A DNA stretch of 64,000 nucleotides from Planococcus sp. MSAK28401 (GCF_018283455.1 NZ_JAAMTH010000001.1:281001-345000); one strand, 5' to 3'. Shown: positions 1-8,470, numbered from the stretch's first letter. Numbers and translations: made by a program. The notes: generated by a model from the sequence alone, not told the origin.

Positions 1-69
1 TCCATAAGATGGTCACAAGCTTTTAATTGCGCGGCAACTTTACAGGACTGCGGAAACAAAGCGCCACAT

Positions 70-310
70 AACAAAACGTTGAATAAGAAAAGTAGCGCAT
101 GGATAACTTCTGACAGAGAGCCGGGGACAGCTGGAAACCGGTGGGGCACATGCGTGAATGGACTTATGAGTGGCCATCTGAAAAGAAGGCCCGTCTGCCC
201 CGCGTTACTGGGGTTCAAGTGGAAGCTGAGAGCTTCAAGATGAGGTGGCACCGCGGTCGATCCGTCCTCTGTACGAAATGATCATATTTCGTGCAGGGGG
301 CTTTTTGTAT
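70..310 (+). promoter_or_regulatory. T-box riboswitch leader, probably tryptophan-specific, with terminator
   Basis: The conserved T-box core AGGTGGCACCGCG lies at about 243-255. It is followed by a strong terminator stem (266-279 pairing with 286-299) and a run of T at 302-306. The Stem I side shows the usual AGAGAGCC...GGAAACCGG pattern at about 114-141. A TGG triplet at 159-161 in a GAATGGA context is the best candidate specifier, which fits tRNA-Trp and the trpE-trpG genes that follow. Binding of uncharged tRNA-Trp to the T-box bulge would favour the antiterminator. The T-box and terminator are seen directly; the specifier assignment is inference. Confidence 0.92.
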
Positions 311-350
311 TGAACCGGCGGTGCCCGAAAGAAAGAGGAGTTGAGCCGAG

Positions 351-1703
351 ATGAGAAGAGATGTACAGATCAAGAGAGTAGAAGGAGACAGCTTGACGCC
401 GATTATGGTGTTCAACCGCTTGCAAGGGCCATACAAATGCCTGCTGGAAAGCTCGCTGAAAACAAGCGCAAGCGGCCGCTATTCATTTATTGCGGCGGAT
501 CCGTCAAAAGCATTTATCGGATTGAAGGACCAGTTGGAAGTGGTCGATTACCGCAGCGGCGAGCGTTCAACAGAACAAGGGCGCCCGCTCGAGCGGATCA
601 AGGAATTGATGCCGAAAGACGATCGCGATATCGAAGGCTTGCCGTTTACCGGTGGAGCAATCGGCTATATCGGCTATGATGCCATCGCGGCGTATGAACC
701 CGTTGAGAGCGCCCGTAAAGATAGCCTGAACATGCCGGATATCCATTTGCAGCTATACGAAACAATCGTCGTGTTCGACCATGTCCGCCATGATGTGACG
801 GTCATCTCGTTTGAAGGGCGTGCAAATGAGATCGCAGAACAGCTTGAGCGGACAGCGGAGAAAGAAATGGGCGACCAGTCGGAAACCTTAAATTTTCATT
901 CTACAACGACGGCTGAACGGTTCCGCGAACAAGTCGAACTGGCCAAACAGGAAATCCGTAAAGGGGAAGTGTTCCAGTTGGTATTGTCGCAGCGTTTGTC
1001 TGCGGATTACCAGGGTGATGCTTTCACCTTATATCGGAAACTGCGCAAGCAAAATCCGTCGCCTTACCAATTTTATATCGACTTTGGCGACTATGCCGTC
1101 GTTGGCGCTTCGCCTGAAAGCCTATTGACGATCCGTGGCGGCGAGATGGTTACCAATCCCATCGCCGGCACAAGAAAACGTGGCAAGACCGAAGCGGAAG
1201 ATACAGCGCTTGAGAATGAATTGCTGGGGGATGAAAAAGAGCGCGCAGAGCACCAAATGCTCGTTGACCTCAGCCGCAATGACGTCGGCCGCGTCGCAAA
1301 AGTCGGTACGGTCGCGATCCCGAAATACATGGTCATCGAGAAATACCAGCACGTCATGCACATCGTGTCGGAAGTGACCGGTGAACTAGAAGGCGCGATG
1401 CACCCGTTAGATGCGCTTGTTTCCTGCCTGCCGGCTGGCACGGTATCCGGCGCCCCGAAAGTGCGTGCGCTGCAGCTCATTCAACAGTTTGAAGAAGAGC
1501 GGCGCGGTGTCTACGGCGGCGCTGTCGGTTACCTCGGCTTCAACGGCAATCTCGATGTGGCGCTCGCCATCCGGACATTCGTTGTCAAAGACGGCACTGT
1601 CCACGTCCAGGCGGGAGCGGGCATCGTCTTCGATTCCGAACCGCAAGCCGAATATGAGGAAACGCTCCATAAAGCGCGTTCGTTGACGGAGGTGTTCGGA
1701 TGA
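351..1703 (+). CDS. trpE: Anthranilate synthase component I
   Basis: This is the chorismate-binding large subunit of anthranilate synthase, which converts chorismate plus ammonia or glutamine to anthranilate, the first committed step of tryptophan synthesis. The 450 residues carry the N-terminal LLES segment (31-34) tied to tryptophan feedback in TrpE proteins, and the chorismate-enzyme signatures GTRKRG, the DLSRND region and PAGTVSGAPK in the C-terminal half. The LLES segment and the Trp T-box favour TrpE over PabB. ATG 351 has an AAAGAGGAG site 10 bases upstream. The last four bases overlap trpG, so the two subunits are translationally coupled. No other trp genes lie in the window. Confidence 0.93.
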   Translation: MRRDVQIKRVEGDSLTPIMVFNRLQGPYKCLLESSLKTSASGRYSFIAADPSKAFIGLKDQLEVVDYRSGERSTEQGRPLERIKELMPKDDRDIEGLPFTGGAIGYIGYDAIAAYEPVESARKDSLNMPDIHLQLYETIVVFDHVRHDVTVISFEGRANEIAEQLERTAEKEMGDQSETLNFHSTTTAERFREQVELAKQEIRKGEVFQLVLSQRLSADYQGDAFTLYRKLRKQNPSPYQFYIDFGDYAVVGASPESLLTIRGGEMVTNPIAGTRKRGKTEAEDTALENELLGDEKERAEHQMLVDLSRNDVGRVAKVGTVAIPKYMVIEKYQHVMHIVSEVTGELEGAMHPLDALVSCLPAGTVSGAPKVRALQLIQQFEEERRGVYGGAVGYLGFNGNLDVALAIRTFVVKDGTVHVQAGAGIVFDSEPQAEYEETLHKARSLTEVFG

Positions 1704-2308
1704 TTCTATTAATCGATCATTACGATTCATTCACATATAATATCTATCAAGCGATTGCAGGTCTCGGTGAAGAAGTGGAAGTCGTGCGTTACGGTCAGTT
1801 GAGCCTGGATGAAATCCGCGGCAAACAAGCGCAAGCAATCGTTCTGTCTCCAGGGCCCGGCCATCCGAGAGATGTACCCGAATCGATCGAGTTGATCCGA
1901 GCGCTTCACCGCGATGTGCCGATCCTAGGCATCTGCCTCGGCCAGCAATTGCTCGGGGAAGCATTCGGAGGGCGTGTGACCGAAGCTCCGGTCATTCGTC
2001 ACGGCAAAGTTTCCGAGCTGTCCCATAGCGGAACGGATTTGTTCGACGGCATGGAAGAGCACGTCCCGGTCATGCGCTATCATTCGCTGGCCATCGAAAA
2101 AGCATCCATGCCGGATTGTTTTGACGTGCAGGCGGAAGCGCTGGATGACGGCACCGTCATGGCAATCAAACTTAAAGAGTATCCGGTCTACGGACTGCAG
2201 TTCCATCCGGAATCGATCGGGACGCCGGAAGGCACCGATATGATGGCAAGATTTGTGGAACTTGCACGTGAAAGCCGGCTGCACACGCAACAAGCCGATC
2301 GTGATTAA
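1700..2308 (+). CDS. trpG: Anthranilate synthase component II, glutamine amidotransferase
   Basis: This is a class I glutamine amidotransferase that supplies ammonia to TrpE. The triad is visible: Cys79 in LGICLGQ, and His169 and Glu171 in QFHPES. The 202 residues are the normal length for TrpG/PabA. The ATGA overlap with trpE indicates a two-gene T-box operon. In many Bacilli one TrpG/PabA protein also serves p-aminobenzoate synthesis from a folate operon. A copy dedicated to trpE under T-box control suggests a separate PabA elsewhere, but that cannot be seen here. Confidence 0.93.
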   Translation: MILLIDHYDSFTYNIYQAIAGLGEEVEVVRYGQLSLDEIRGKQAQAIVLSPGPGHPRDVPESIELIRALHRDVPILGICLGQQLLGEAFGGRVTEAPVIRHGKVSELSHSGTDLFDGMEEHVPVMRYHSLAIEKASMPDCFDVQAEALDDGTVMAIKLKEYPVYGLQFHPESIGTPEGTDMMARFVELARESRLHTQQADRD

Positions 2309-2323
2309 ACATATGGACATAAT

Positions 2324-2357
2324 AACAGCTGCCCGCTAATGCGGGCAGCTGTTTCTG
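2324..2357. terminator. Bidirectional terminator between trpG and the DDAH-like gene
   Basis: A 13-bp stem AACAGCTGCCCGC / GCGGGCAGCTGTT with a TAAT loop ends trpEG. T-rich sequence on the plus side (TCTGTTT) and the convergent gene on the other side suggest it serves both strands. Confidence 0.85.
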
Positions 2358-2358
2358 T

Positions 2359-3213
2359 TTAGCCTCTAGCAACAGGCATCGTGCAGCAGCGGAAAGCGCC
2401 GCCGGATTTGATGATTTCTGAAAAATCGCTTTCGATCACGCGGAAGCCGTGGTCGCGCAGCTGCCGATTGACCTTGGTGTTTTGCGGCTGGCTGAAGACG
2501 CGGCGGTCGCCGATTGACAGCACATTCGTGCCGAGTTTGAATTGTTCGTCGGTTTCGACAGCAATCAGCGTATAACGTTCACTTAGCATGTCAATGGACG
2601 CTTGCTCCAGCGCTTCCGGATAAATAAGCGCTTCGGTCGGCGATAAAATATTGAAAACGCAATCGAGGTGCAAGTATTTTTCGTTGAGCTGGATAGGGAC
2701 GATGCGGAAATCGGGCATATGCCGCTGCAATTCTTCAATCGCTTGTTCGGAAGTCCGGCTGCTGATGCCGATAAATACTGTATCCTGATCGACCATGACA
2801 TCCCCGCCTTCGATGCGGTGGCCTGGCAAATGCTTGAAGCGGACGCCTTTTTCAGCGAGCCAGTTCTGCAGCACCTGTTCTTCTCCTTGGCGGACATTCG
2901 CGGCCATCTCGCTGATGAAGACCGTGTCGCCGATCGTAAAGCCAATATCACGTGTAAATACCTGCTCCGGATATTCTTCAGAGGCTTCCAAAAAAGCAGT
3001 GTCGACGCCTTCTGCAGCTAGTGCGTCGACAAAGGCAGTATGCTGTCGTAAGGCTTCCGTTACGTCAATGTTTTCATCTTTGTATCGCTTCTGTACATCA
3101 TTAATAACGTCGCGAATTTCCATGAAACGTGGTGGGCATAGGAGCACGTGGCGCAATGTGTCATATTCGCTGCGGCAATCGGCCGCTGGGACTGGCTTGG
3201 CATGTGTAGACAT
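2359..3213 (-). CDS. Dimethylarginine dimethylaminohydrolase / amidinotransferase-family hydrolase (YkgA-like)
   Basis: This is a guanidino-group-modifying enzyme of the pentein fold, expected to hydrolyse N-methylated arginine or a related guanidine compound in the cytoplasm. Visible residues are EGGDV (Glu135), the LHLD His182 and the C-terminal GGAFRCC nucleophile region; Cys276 aligns best with the catalytic Cys and Cys277 sits beside it. The 284-residue length is typical. The start is ATG 3213 with GGAGG at 3222-3226; an in-frame TTG at 3228 lies on the ribosome site and is unlikely. The exact substrate cannot be told from sequence. A SigB-like promoter lies upstream. Confidence 0.85.
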   Translation of the reverse strand: MSTHAKPVPAADCRSEYDTLRHVLLCPPRFMEIRDVINDVQKRYKDENIDVTEALRQHTAFVDALAAEGVDTAFLEASEEYPEQVFTRDIGFTIGDTVFISEMAANVRQGEEQVLQNWLAEKGVRFKHLPGHRIEGGDVMVDQDTVFIGISSRTSEQAIEELQRHMPDFRIVPIQLNEKYLHLDCVFNILSPTEALIYPEALEQASIDMLSERYTLIAVETDEQFKLGTNVLSIGDRRVFSQPQNTKVNRQLRDHGFRVIESDFSEIIKSGGAFRCCTMPVARG

Positions 3214-3249
3214 AGTGAGTTCCTCCAAAGAACGTGATTTTACAGTACT

Positions 3250-3275
3250 ATTCCTTTTTCAGACTCTCATAAAAC
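3250..3275 (-). promoter_or_regulatory. Candidate SigB promoter of the DDAH-like gene
   Basis: On the minus strand GTTTTA (3275-3270), 14 bases, then AGGAAT (3255-3250). Each hexamer is one base from the SigB consensus GTTTAA / GGGWAT. The distance to the ATG at 3213 fits a short leader. Confidence 0.45.
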
Positions 3276-3349
3276 CTGGAAAAAAATTTATTTGAATGTC
3301 ACTGCAGCCAGTTTTCAGGGAAGTGCTGTTTTTAAAATAGAAAGATCCC

Positions 3350-3385
3350 CAATAAAAAACGGGCGCTCTATTCAGAGCGCCCGTT
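3350..3385 (-). terminator. Terminator of the GIY-YIG gene
   Basis: Stem AACGGGCGCTCT / AGAGCGCCCGTT with a 4-base loop. Read on the minus strand it is followed by TTTTTATT, just past the stop codon. Confidence 0.9.
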
Positions 3386-3389
3386 AGTC

Positions 3390-3767
3390 TTAGTCGCGAT
3401 AAAATACTTTATCAACGTTGTATTTCGCTTTTCCTGTATTGATCAGGTAAGTCTCATAAATTTCGCGTTCCATCGGGTCTTCCACGATGGAAACCGCAAT
3501 GCGATGGACTTCATCGCGATGGTTTTTCAATGGCGAGACATTATCTTCAAAATGCTTTTTCACGCGCTGGCGCAATTTGCGGGCTTTGCCGACAAACAGC
3601 AACTCGCCGCTGTGGTTGAAGAATTGGATAATGCCGCCTTTGTCGCGCGGGATTTCATGCAAGTCAATAAACCCGTATAGCGGTTTAATGACTGCTTCAT
3701 CGTCTTGAATCTCTTGTTTGCGCTGAGTGATGGTAATGTCAGCTTTCGGTGCTTGAATATTAATCAT
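3390..3767 (-). CDS. GIY-YIG-type nuclease-domain protein (UvrC N-terminal-like)
   Basis: A 125-residue protein whose middle part (about 44-100) follows the UvrC N-terminal GIY-YIG layout: GGIIQFFNHSGELLFVGKA, then a basic helix with KLRQRVKKHF, then a Glu-containing helix IYETYLI. GIY is present as GII and YIG as FVG, so catalytic competence is uncertain. It lacks every other UvrC domain. Homologues are often labelled nucleotide excision repair endonuclease. It lies 70 bases downstream of the SDR gene on the same strand and may be cotranscribed. ATG 3767 has AGAGGA upstream. Confidence 0.75.
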   Translation of the reverse strand: MINIQAPKADITITQRKQEIQDDEAVIKPLYGFIDLHEIPRDKGGIIQFFNHSGELLFVGKARKLRQRVKKHFEDNVSPLKNHRDEVHRIAVSIVEDPMEREIYETYLINTGKAKYNVDKVFYRD

Positions 3768-3837
3768 GTTATCACGTCCTCTATTATCGTAAAGCTAGTC
3801 TACCATAGAAATGCCGTGAACGCCATCCGCCTAAGGC

Positions 3838-4485
3838 TTACAGGCGGTCGAGTTCCTGGGCGATTTCAGCTTCGCCTTGAAGGATCTCAAAGACTTTTCC
3901 GTAGGTATTTTTACGATCAACCACTTCAGCGAGTGTGCGTGCTACATCTGCGCGTGGAATCGAGCGGCCTTCAAAGGATTTAAAGCCTTCAGAAGAAGCT
4001 TCGATATGATTTGTCTTATCTTCATCAGATAATGGGCCTGGGCGTACAATGGTATAGTCAAGACCGCTCTGTTCAAGAAGGTCGTCCGCTGTGCGCTTAG
4101 CTACCAGGTAAGGTTTCATTTCCTCGCCGCCAGCATCCGGGTCATCAGATCCGACTGAGCCGAGCTGAACGAAGCGTTTGACGCCTTTTTGCTTCGCATA
4201 GTCAGCTGCTTTGACAGAGCCCCACAGATCGATAGTCAATGTTTTGTCAGCACCTGTTTTCGGGCCTGAACCTGCTGCGAAAATGACTGCATCGACATCA
4301 TCGAATGCATGGCTGAAGTCTTTTTCCAAGTCGCCAAGGACGATTTTCTTCGCGCCGCGTTTTTCCATTTCTTCGCGCTGCTCTTCTTTGCGAATCATCG
4401 CGACCGCGTCATGGCCTTTTTCATTTAGTTCTTCTACAATATTGCGGCCCACTTGGCCATTTGCTCCGATAACTAATACGTTCAT
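3838..4485 (-). CDS. NAD(P)-binding atypical short-chain dehydrogenase (YhfK-like)
   Basis: A 215-residue Rossmann protein of the NAD(P)H-binding/NmrA-like atypical SDR group. It opens with the dinucleotide motif GANGQVGRN (near residues 7-15) and contains FAAGSG and the VRPGPLSDE segment typical of YhfK/YtfG-type proteins. Such proteins act as reductases or redox sensors; the substrate is unknown. ATG 4485 has AGGAG 9 bases upstream; the preceding in-frame TTG would be too close. No terminator is visible before the downstream GIY-YIG gene. Confidence 0.8.
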   Translation of the reverse strand: MNVLVIGANGQVGRNIVEELNEKGHDAVAMIRKEEQREEMEKRGAKKIVLGDLEKDFSHAFDDVDAVIFAAGSGPKTGADKTLTIDLWGSVKAADYAKQKGVKRFVQLGSVGSDDPDAGGEEMKPYLVAKRTADDLLEQSGLDYTIVRPGPLSDEDKTNHIEASSEGFKSFEGRSIPRADVARTLAEVVDRKNTYGKVFEILQGEAEIAQELDRL

Positions 4486-4616
4486 CAAAATCCACTCCTA
4501 ATTTTTTATGTCTGTTCCGTGTTTTCCCGTATCTAGTGCACTTAAACGCCAAAGCTTCCCGCCAAGCTATTCAAATGGCCAGATGAAAGCTAAAATAGAG
4601 CAATGGAGGTGCAATA

Positions 4617-4901
4617 ATGGAAATCATTAATTACGAAGTGGAAAAATTGCAAGACCCGACCGGCATCCTAAAAGGTGAACGTTATGAGTATACGATGGCG
4701 ATCAAAGTGGACGAGGAAGACGAACTATATCGCCCGGGCGGACTTGATTTGCGCCTGATCCTGGCGGTAGAAGACGGCAATGCGCGCATCGCTGATTATC
4801 ATTTTATCGATAATGACAGTGAGAAGCCGCTTGATTTTGCGTTGGATGAAGAGGAAGAACAGGAAGTTTTGGCTTTTTGCAAAGAGCGTCTCGCTGAATA
4901 G
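4617..4901 (+). CDS. DUF6509 family protein
   Basis: A 94-residue acidic cytoplasmic protein that resembles the DUF6509 family of Bacilli (pattern YxVEKLxDPxGIL...ERYE...YHF...LDFAL-EEEEQ). No catalytic motif is apparent and the function is unknown. ATG 4617 follows GGAGGTG. It is a single-gene unit that ends in a convergent terminator. Confidence 0.75.
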   Translation: MEIINYEVEKLQDPTGILKGERYEYTMAIKVDEEDELYRPGGLDLRLILAVEDGNARIADYHFIDNDSEKPLDFALDEEEEQEVLAFCKERLAE

Positions 4902-4920
4902 ATAACGGCTGTAAGACCGA

Positions 4921-4952
4921 AAAACCCCTACCGATTATGGTAGGGGTTTTTG
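4921..4952. terminator. Bidirectional terminator
   Basis: AAAAACCCCTACC / GGTAGGGGTTTTT hairpin between convergent genes, with A-run and T-run on the two sides. Confidence 0.92.
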
Positions 4953-4956
4953 AAAA

Positions 4957-5718
4957 TTAAAGTTTTACTTCGACTTCAGCTTCTTCACGCAATTCCTCTA
5001 CACGCGCGAAAGTAGCTTCCTGGTCTTTTTGCTCTTGCAATGATTGGCGGATGGTCGGTTCCATCTCTTCAAAAGCCGGTGCTTCTTCTTCCGAGCTTTC
5101 AACGAATTGGTCATAAGCCGCCTGGACTTCTTCATCCGTTACTTCAGGTGAATCGATTTCTTCTTCCATATAGCTTTCGTAGACAAGCTGTTCACGCAAT
5201 TGCTCTTCCATTTCTTCAAGAGTAAAGCCCGTTTCAGCGAGTGCCTCGTTCATGGCTTCTTCATCCTCGAAGTTAGCTTTCAATTCTTCCATGCGTTCTT
5301 CTACGACAGCATCATCGGCTTCGTGGCCTTTTTCCTTGGCATCCTGCAATAGAACAGCGTTTCCAATGACGACAGACATCGCTTCGTCTTCGATCAATTG
5401 AAGGTTCTCTTCAGTTGACGGATCCTGTCCTTGTGAAGCCAATGTCGATTCGAACTGGCGGGCGACGCTATTGTACACTTTGCCTTGGATTTCTTCGCCG
5501 TTGACAACTGCTACGACGGCGTCTTCTTCAGGAAGGTCAAGTGCCGATTCAGCAGGTGCTGCTTCCTCGGTTCCCGCTGCTTCCTCAGTGCCTTCAGCCT
5601 GTTCGGTCTCTGGAGCCGCTGCTTCTTCGTTTGCGGTAGATTCTTCATTATCAGAACATGCGCCGAGCACTAAAGCGAGGGCGAATGGGGCAAAAACAAA
5701 TGTCATTTTTTTAATCAT
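4957..5718 (-). CDS. SurA N-terminal-domain lipoprotein (PrsA-like chaperone without obvious parvulin domain)
   Basis: A 253-residue exported lipoprotein. A lysine-start signal peptide ends in the lipobox LGAC (Cys21), followed by a low-complexity Glu/Ala/Thr linker (about 22-60) and then a SurA-N/trigger-like helical domain (about 65-240) rich in Glu. No parvulin (rotamase) motif is seen, so it is probably a chaperone-only relative of PrsA acting at the outer face of the membrane. ATG 5718 has AGAGGAG 8 bases upstream. It is divergent from hisC. Confidence 0.78.
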   Translation of the reverse strand: MIKKMTFVFAPFALALVLGACSDNEESTANEEAAAPETEQAEGTEEAAGTEEAAPAESALDLPEEDAVVAVVNGEEIQGKVYNSVARQFESTLASQGQDPSTEENLQLIEDEAMSVVIGNAVLLQDAKEKGHEADDAVVEERMEELKANFEDEEAMNEALAETGFTLEEMEEQLREQLVYESYMEEEIDSPEVTDEEVQAAYDQFVESSEEEAPAFEEMEPTIRQSLQEQKDQEATFARVEELREEAEVEVKL

Positions 5719-5818
5719 GTGAAAACTCCTCTTTCGTCAGTCTCGTTAAAGTAAACCACATTTAGGTGAGGGTTTCAAATTGTAGGCCGTGCCCCTTTCA
5801 GGAAACGGATTTTTCTGC

Positions 5819-5837
5819 AATAATAGAGACTATTATT
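5819..5837. promoter_or_regulatory. 19-bp AT-rich dyad between the SurA-N lipoprotein gene and hisC
   Basis: AATAATAG-AGA-CTATTATT is a perfect inverted repeat in the divergent intergenic region. It may be an operator or a weak hairpin; only the symmetry is directly visible. Confidence 0.3.
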
Positions 5838-5947
5838 TTGCTTTAACTAAGGTGGATATGCAGGAAATCCAGCTTTAATGGTATCATTATTGATGGCAAT
5901 ACATATTCATTCATTACTATTAAAAATAGATGACGGAGGCGTACATA

Positions 5948-7051
5948 ATGGCGAATTTGGAGAATATCAAAGCACGCAAAACCTTGGATCAAATCCAGCC
6001 TTACTCACCAGGCAAGCCGATTTGGGAAGTGCAGGAAGAACTGGGCTTGGAGCGCGTCATTAAGTTGGCGTCCAATGAAAACCCGCTTGGCCCGTCGAAA
6101 AAAGCTGTCGCGGCCATCGAACAAGGCGTTCTTGGCTTGAACCGCTACCCGGATGCGGATGCCAGTGATCTGAAAATGGCAATCGCCGAAGAACATGGCG
6201 TCGAAAAGAACCAAGTCATTCCGACAAACGGTGCGGACGAGTTGATCACGCTCATCTCGGAAGCGTTTCTCGAACAGGGCGATGAAATCATCGTACCGGA
6301 TCCATCATTCAGCGAATACGATTTTGGCGCGCATATCATGGGCGCGAAAGTCGTAAAAGTGCCGTTTGCACAAGGCTTCTCATTTGATGTCGATGCCATG
6401 ATCGCGGCAGTGACCGACAAGACGAAAATTATTTACATCTGCTCGCCAAACAATCCGACCGGCACTTATATGAAGAAACAGCATGTCCAGAAATTATTGG
6501 ACGCTGTGGGAGACATATTGGTGGTCTTTGACGCGGCGTATAGCCATTACGCGGATGCGGACGATTACACGGACGGCACCGAATTCATTCGCCAAGGCTA
6601 TCCGTTGTTGACTCTGAAAACCTTCTCGAAAATCTATGGCATCGCCGGAGTGCGCGTCGGTTTCGGCATTGCGGCGGATTCGATCATCACATCGATCCTG
6701 AAAGTGAAAGAGCCCTTCAATGTCAATACGCTGGCACAACTCGCTGCGACGGCGGCAGTGACAGACCACGAACACGTGACGCAATCCCGCGAGGCGAATA
6801 GCCGCGGGCGCGAGTATCTATATGAAGCATTTGAAGAACTTGGCCTCCCGTATACAAAGAGCATGGCGAACTTTGTATTGGTCAAATTGGGCGATGAAGG
6901 AGAAGCGCTTTACCAAGACCTCATGAAAAAAGGTGTTATCGTCCGCTACGGAAAAGGCTGGGGCCTTCCGGAATACGTCAGGGTTTCAGTCGGCACAGAA
7001 GAAGAAAACGAATTCTTCGTCCAAGCATTGCGTGAATTGATCCAAAAATAA
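5948..7051 (+). CDS. hisC: Histidinol-phosphate aminotransferase
   Basis: A PLP-dependent class I/II aminotransferase that converts imidazole-acetol phosphate and glutamate to histidinol phosphate; in Bacillales HisC often also transaminates aromatic keto acids. The 367 residues contain SPNNPTGT (166-172), the Asp-Ala-Ala-Tyr cofactor segment (195-198) and the PLP lysine Lys228 in TFSKIYG. ATG 5948 is chosen because CGGAGG ends 8 bases upstream; an in-frame upstream start at 5930 precedes the ribosome site. It stands alone, with its own terminator, apart from other his or aro genes. Confidence 0.92.
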   Translation: MANLENIKARKTLDQIQPYSPGKPIWEVQEELGLERVIKLASNENPLGPSKKAVAAIEQGVLGLNRYPDADASDLKMAIAEEHGVEKNQVIPTNGADELITLISEAFLEQGDEIIVPDPSFSEYDFGAHIMGAKVVKVPFAQGFSFDVDAMIAAVTDKTKIIYICSPNNPTGTYMKKQHVQKLLDAVGDILVVFDAAYSHYADADDYTDGTEFIRQGYPLLTLKTFSKIYGIAGVRVGFGIAADSIITSILKVKEPFNVNTLAQLAATAAVTDHEHVTQSREANSRGREYLYEAFEELGLPYTKSMANFVLVKLGDEGEALYQDLMKKGVIVRYGKGWGLPEYVRVSVGTEEENEFFVQALRELIQK

Positions 7052-7080
7052 AGCGTATGGCACGAAGTCTGTGTTTAAAA

Positions 7081-7117
7081 ACCGATTGTCCGGGAGACCT
7101 GGGCAATCGGTTTTTTT
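7081..7117 (+). terminator. hisC terminator
   Basis: ACCGATTGTCC / GGGCAATCGGT stem followed by seven T residues. Confidence 0.9.
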
Positions 7118-7130
7118 AGACTTCATCGCT

Positions 7131-7156
7131 GTTTAATGCAGAGGCGAAGGGGGAAG
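7131..7156 (+). promoter_or_regulatory. Candidate SigB promoter of the flavoprotein gene
   Basis: GTTTAA (7131-7136) is an exact SigB -35. GGGAAG follows after 14 bases (7151-7156), close to GGGWAT. Predicted only. Confidence 0.35.
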
Positions 7157-7191
7157 AGGGGAGGAAACGAACTTAGAAAAGGATGAACGCT

Positions 7192-8100
7192 ATGCTATAC
7201 GATTGTGCCATTATTGGCGGAGGGCCAGCGGGTTTAAATGCTGCGCTGGTGCTTGGCCGTTCGAGAAAGAATGCAGTATTATTTGATGATGACAATGGGC
7301 GCAATTTGGTGACCCGTGAAGCGCATGGGTTCATTACAAGAGACGGCATTTGCCCGGAAGAACTCAAGCGGCTCGGGCATGAGGAGATCCGCAAATACGG
7401 AAGCGTCAAAACGGAAAACGAGCGCGTCGTCAATATAGACCGCATTTCCGAGACACATTACGAATTGACGACCAAAAGCGGAAAGGTTTTTCATAGCATC
7501 AAAATCATCATCGCGGCGGGATTGAAAGAAGAACTGCCGAATGTGCCGGATATCGAGAAGTTTTACGGCACGACTCTATTCAGCTGCCCCTATTGTGATG
7601 GATGGGAAATGCGCGACCAGCCGCTTGCGGTCATTGCCGATAAAAAAGTATTTACTTTAGCGAAGGAAGTCTACACTTGGAGCCGGGACTTGGCGGTCTT
7701 CACGAACGGTGAAGGGCGTCTGGAAGAAGAGGAAAAGCAGAAATTGCTTGCCAAGGGAATCAAAGTTTATGAAGATACGATTTCCGGCCTGGAAGGGGAG
7801 AACGGCAAGCTGAAAAGCGTCCGGCTGGAAGATGGGACCTTGATCGACCGCAGTGCCGGTTTCGTTACGCCTTTATGGAGCCACGCCACCAATTTCGCCA
7901 CAGAGCTCGGCTGCAAGCAAAACGAGCACGGCGGGATCTTGACAGATGATTACGGGCGCACGAATGTGTGGAATGTTTATGCGGCAGGAGACGCTTCACT
8001 GATCGTTCCGTCGCAGCTCGTCATCGCAGCGGGCGAAGGCAGTGCCGCAGCCATCGGGGTATGCGGGGATTTGATAAACGAATATTTCGATGAAATGTAG
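7192..8100 (+). CDS. Thioredoxin-reductase-like NAD(P)/FAD-dependent oxidoreductase
   Basis: A 302-residue two-dinucleotide-binding flavoprotein. It has the FAD motif IIGGGPAGLNAA at the N-terminus, a redox-active CPYC at about 132-135 as in thioredoxin reductases, and a C-terminal FAD segment YAAGDAS. It lacks the classic TrxR sequence context around CPYC (here FSCPYCDGWE), a form seen in YcgT-like and gliotoxin-reductase-like proteins. The electron acceptor is unknown. Start choice: ATG 7192 has AAAAGGA 8 bases upstream; ATG 7183 overlaps that site but cannot be excluded. A possible SigB promoter suggests stress expression. Confidence 0.85.
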   Translation: MLYDCAIIGGGPAGLNAALVLGRSRKNAVLFDDDNGRNLVTREAHGFITRDGICPEELKRLGHEEIRKYGSVKTENERVVNIDRISETHYELTTKSGKVFHSIKIIIAAGLKEELPNVPDIEKFYGTTLFSCPYCDGWEMRDQPLAVIADKKVFTLAKEVYTWSRDLAVFTNGEGRLEEEEKQKLLAKGIKVYEDTISGLEGENGKLKSVRLEDGTLIDRSAGFVTPLWSHATNFATELGCKQNEHGGILTDDYGRTNVWNVYAAGDASLIVPSQLVIAAGEGSAAAIGVCGDLINEYFDEM

Positions 8101-8112
8101 GCGCCGTATCAG

Positions 8113-8142
8113 TTGCATAGTCGCGCGCAGGTGCAGTAGACT
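8113..8142 (+). promoter_or_regulatory. Candidate SigA promoter
   Basis: TTGCAT, 18-base spacer, TAGACT, about 30 bases ahead of the next ATG. Confidence 0.35.
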
Positions 8143-8170
8143 TTAGGAAAACAGCCGGGAGGCGAACCGA

Positions 8171-8470
8171 ATGGATCCGAAAAGTTTGCTGTCTTCCATT
8201 ACGTATGTCGACACGGAACGCTCGATCGTAGCCGGCCAGATGAAAATCATCCACACCGAATACGAAATTCATTTATATGAAGATAAATTGATTGCCTCAA
8301 CCAAAGAGTTTAATTTGATGCATGTCTGGGATATTTCTTACAAGACCTTCTCCGACGATGCCAATTTATTGTATTTACACACGCACCGCGGCGTCTTGAC
8401 TTATAAAGTGCCAAGAGACCCCGACCGTTTCGTCAAGACTTTCAAAAAACTGAAAAACGCCAATTATTGA
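8171..8470 (+). CDS. Conserved-looking small protein, unknown function
   Basis: A 99-residue soluble protein that I do not recognise. It has alternating beta-strand-like segments (IHTEYEIHLYEDKLIAS, NLLYLHTHRGVLTYKV) and a basic C-terminal helix (FVKTFKKLKN). The pattern could fit a small PH-like or beta-sandwich domain, but no motif proves it. The AGCCGGGAGG site precedes ATG 8171. It has its own promoter candidate and terminator. Confidence 0.7.
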   Translation: MDPKSLLSSITYVDTERSIVAGQMKIIHTEYEIHLYEDKLIASTKEFNLMHVWDISYKTFSDDANLLYLHTHRGVLTYKVPRDPDRFVKTFKKLKNANY

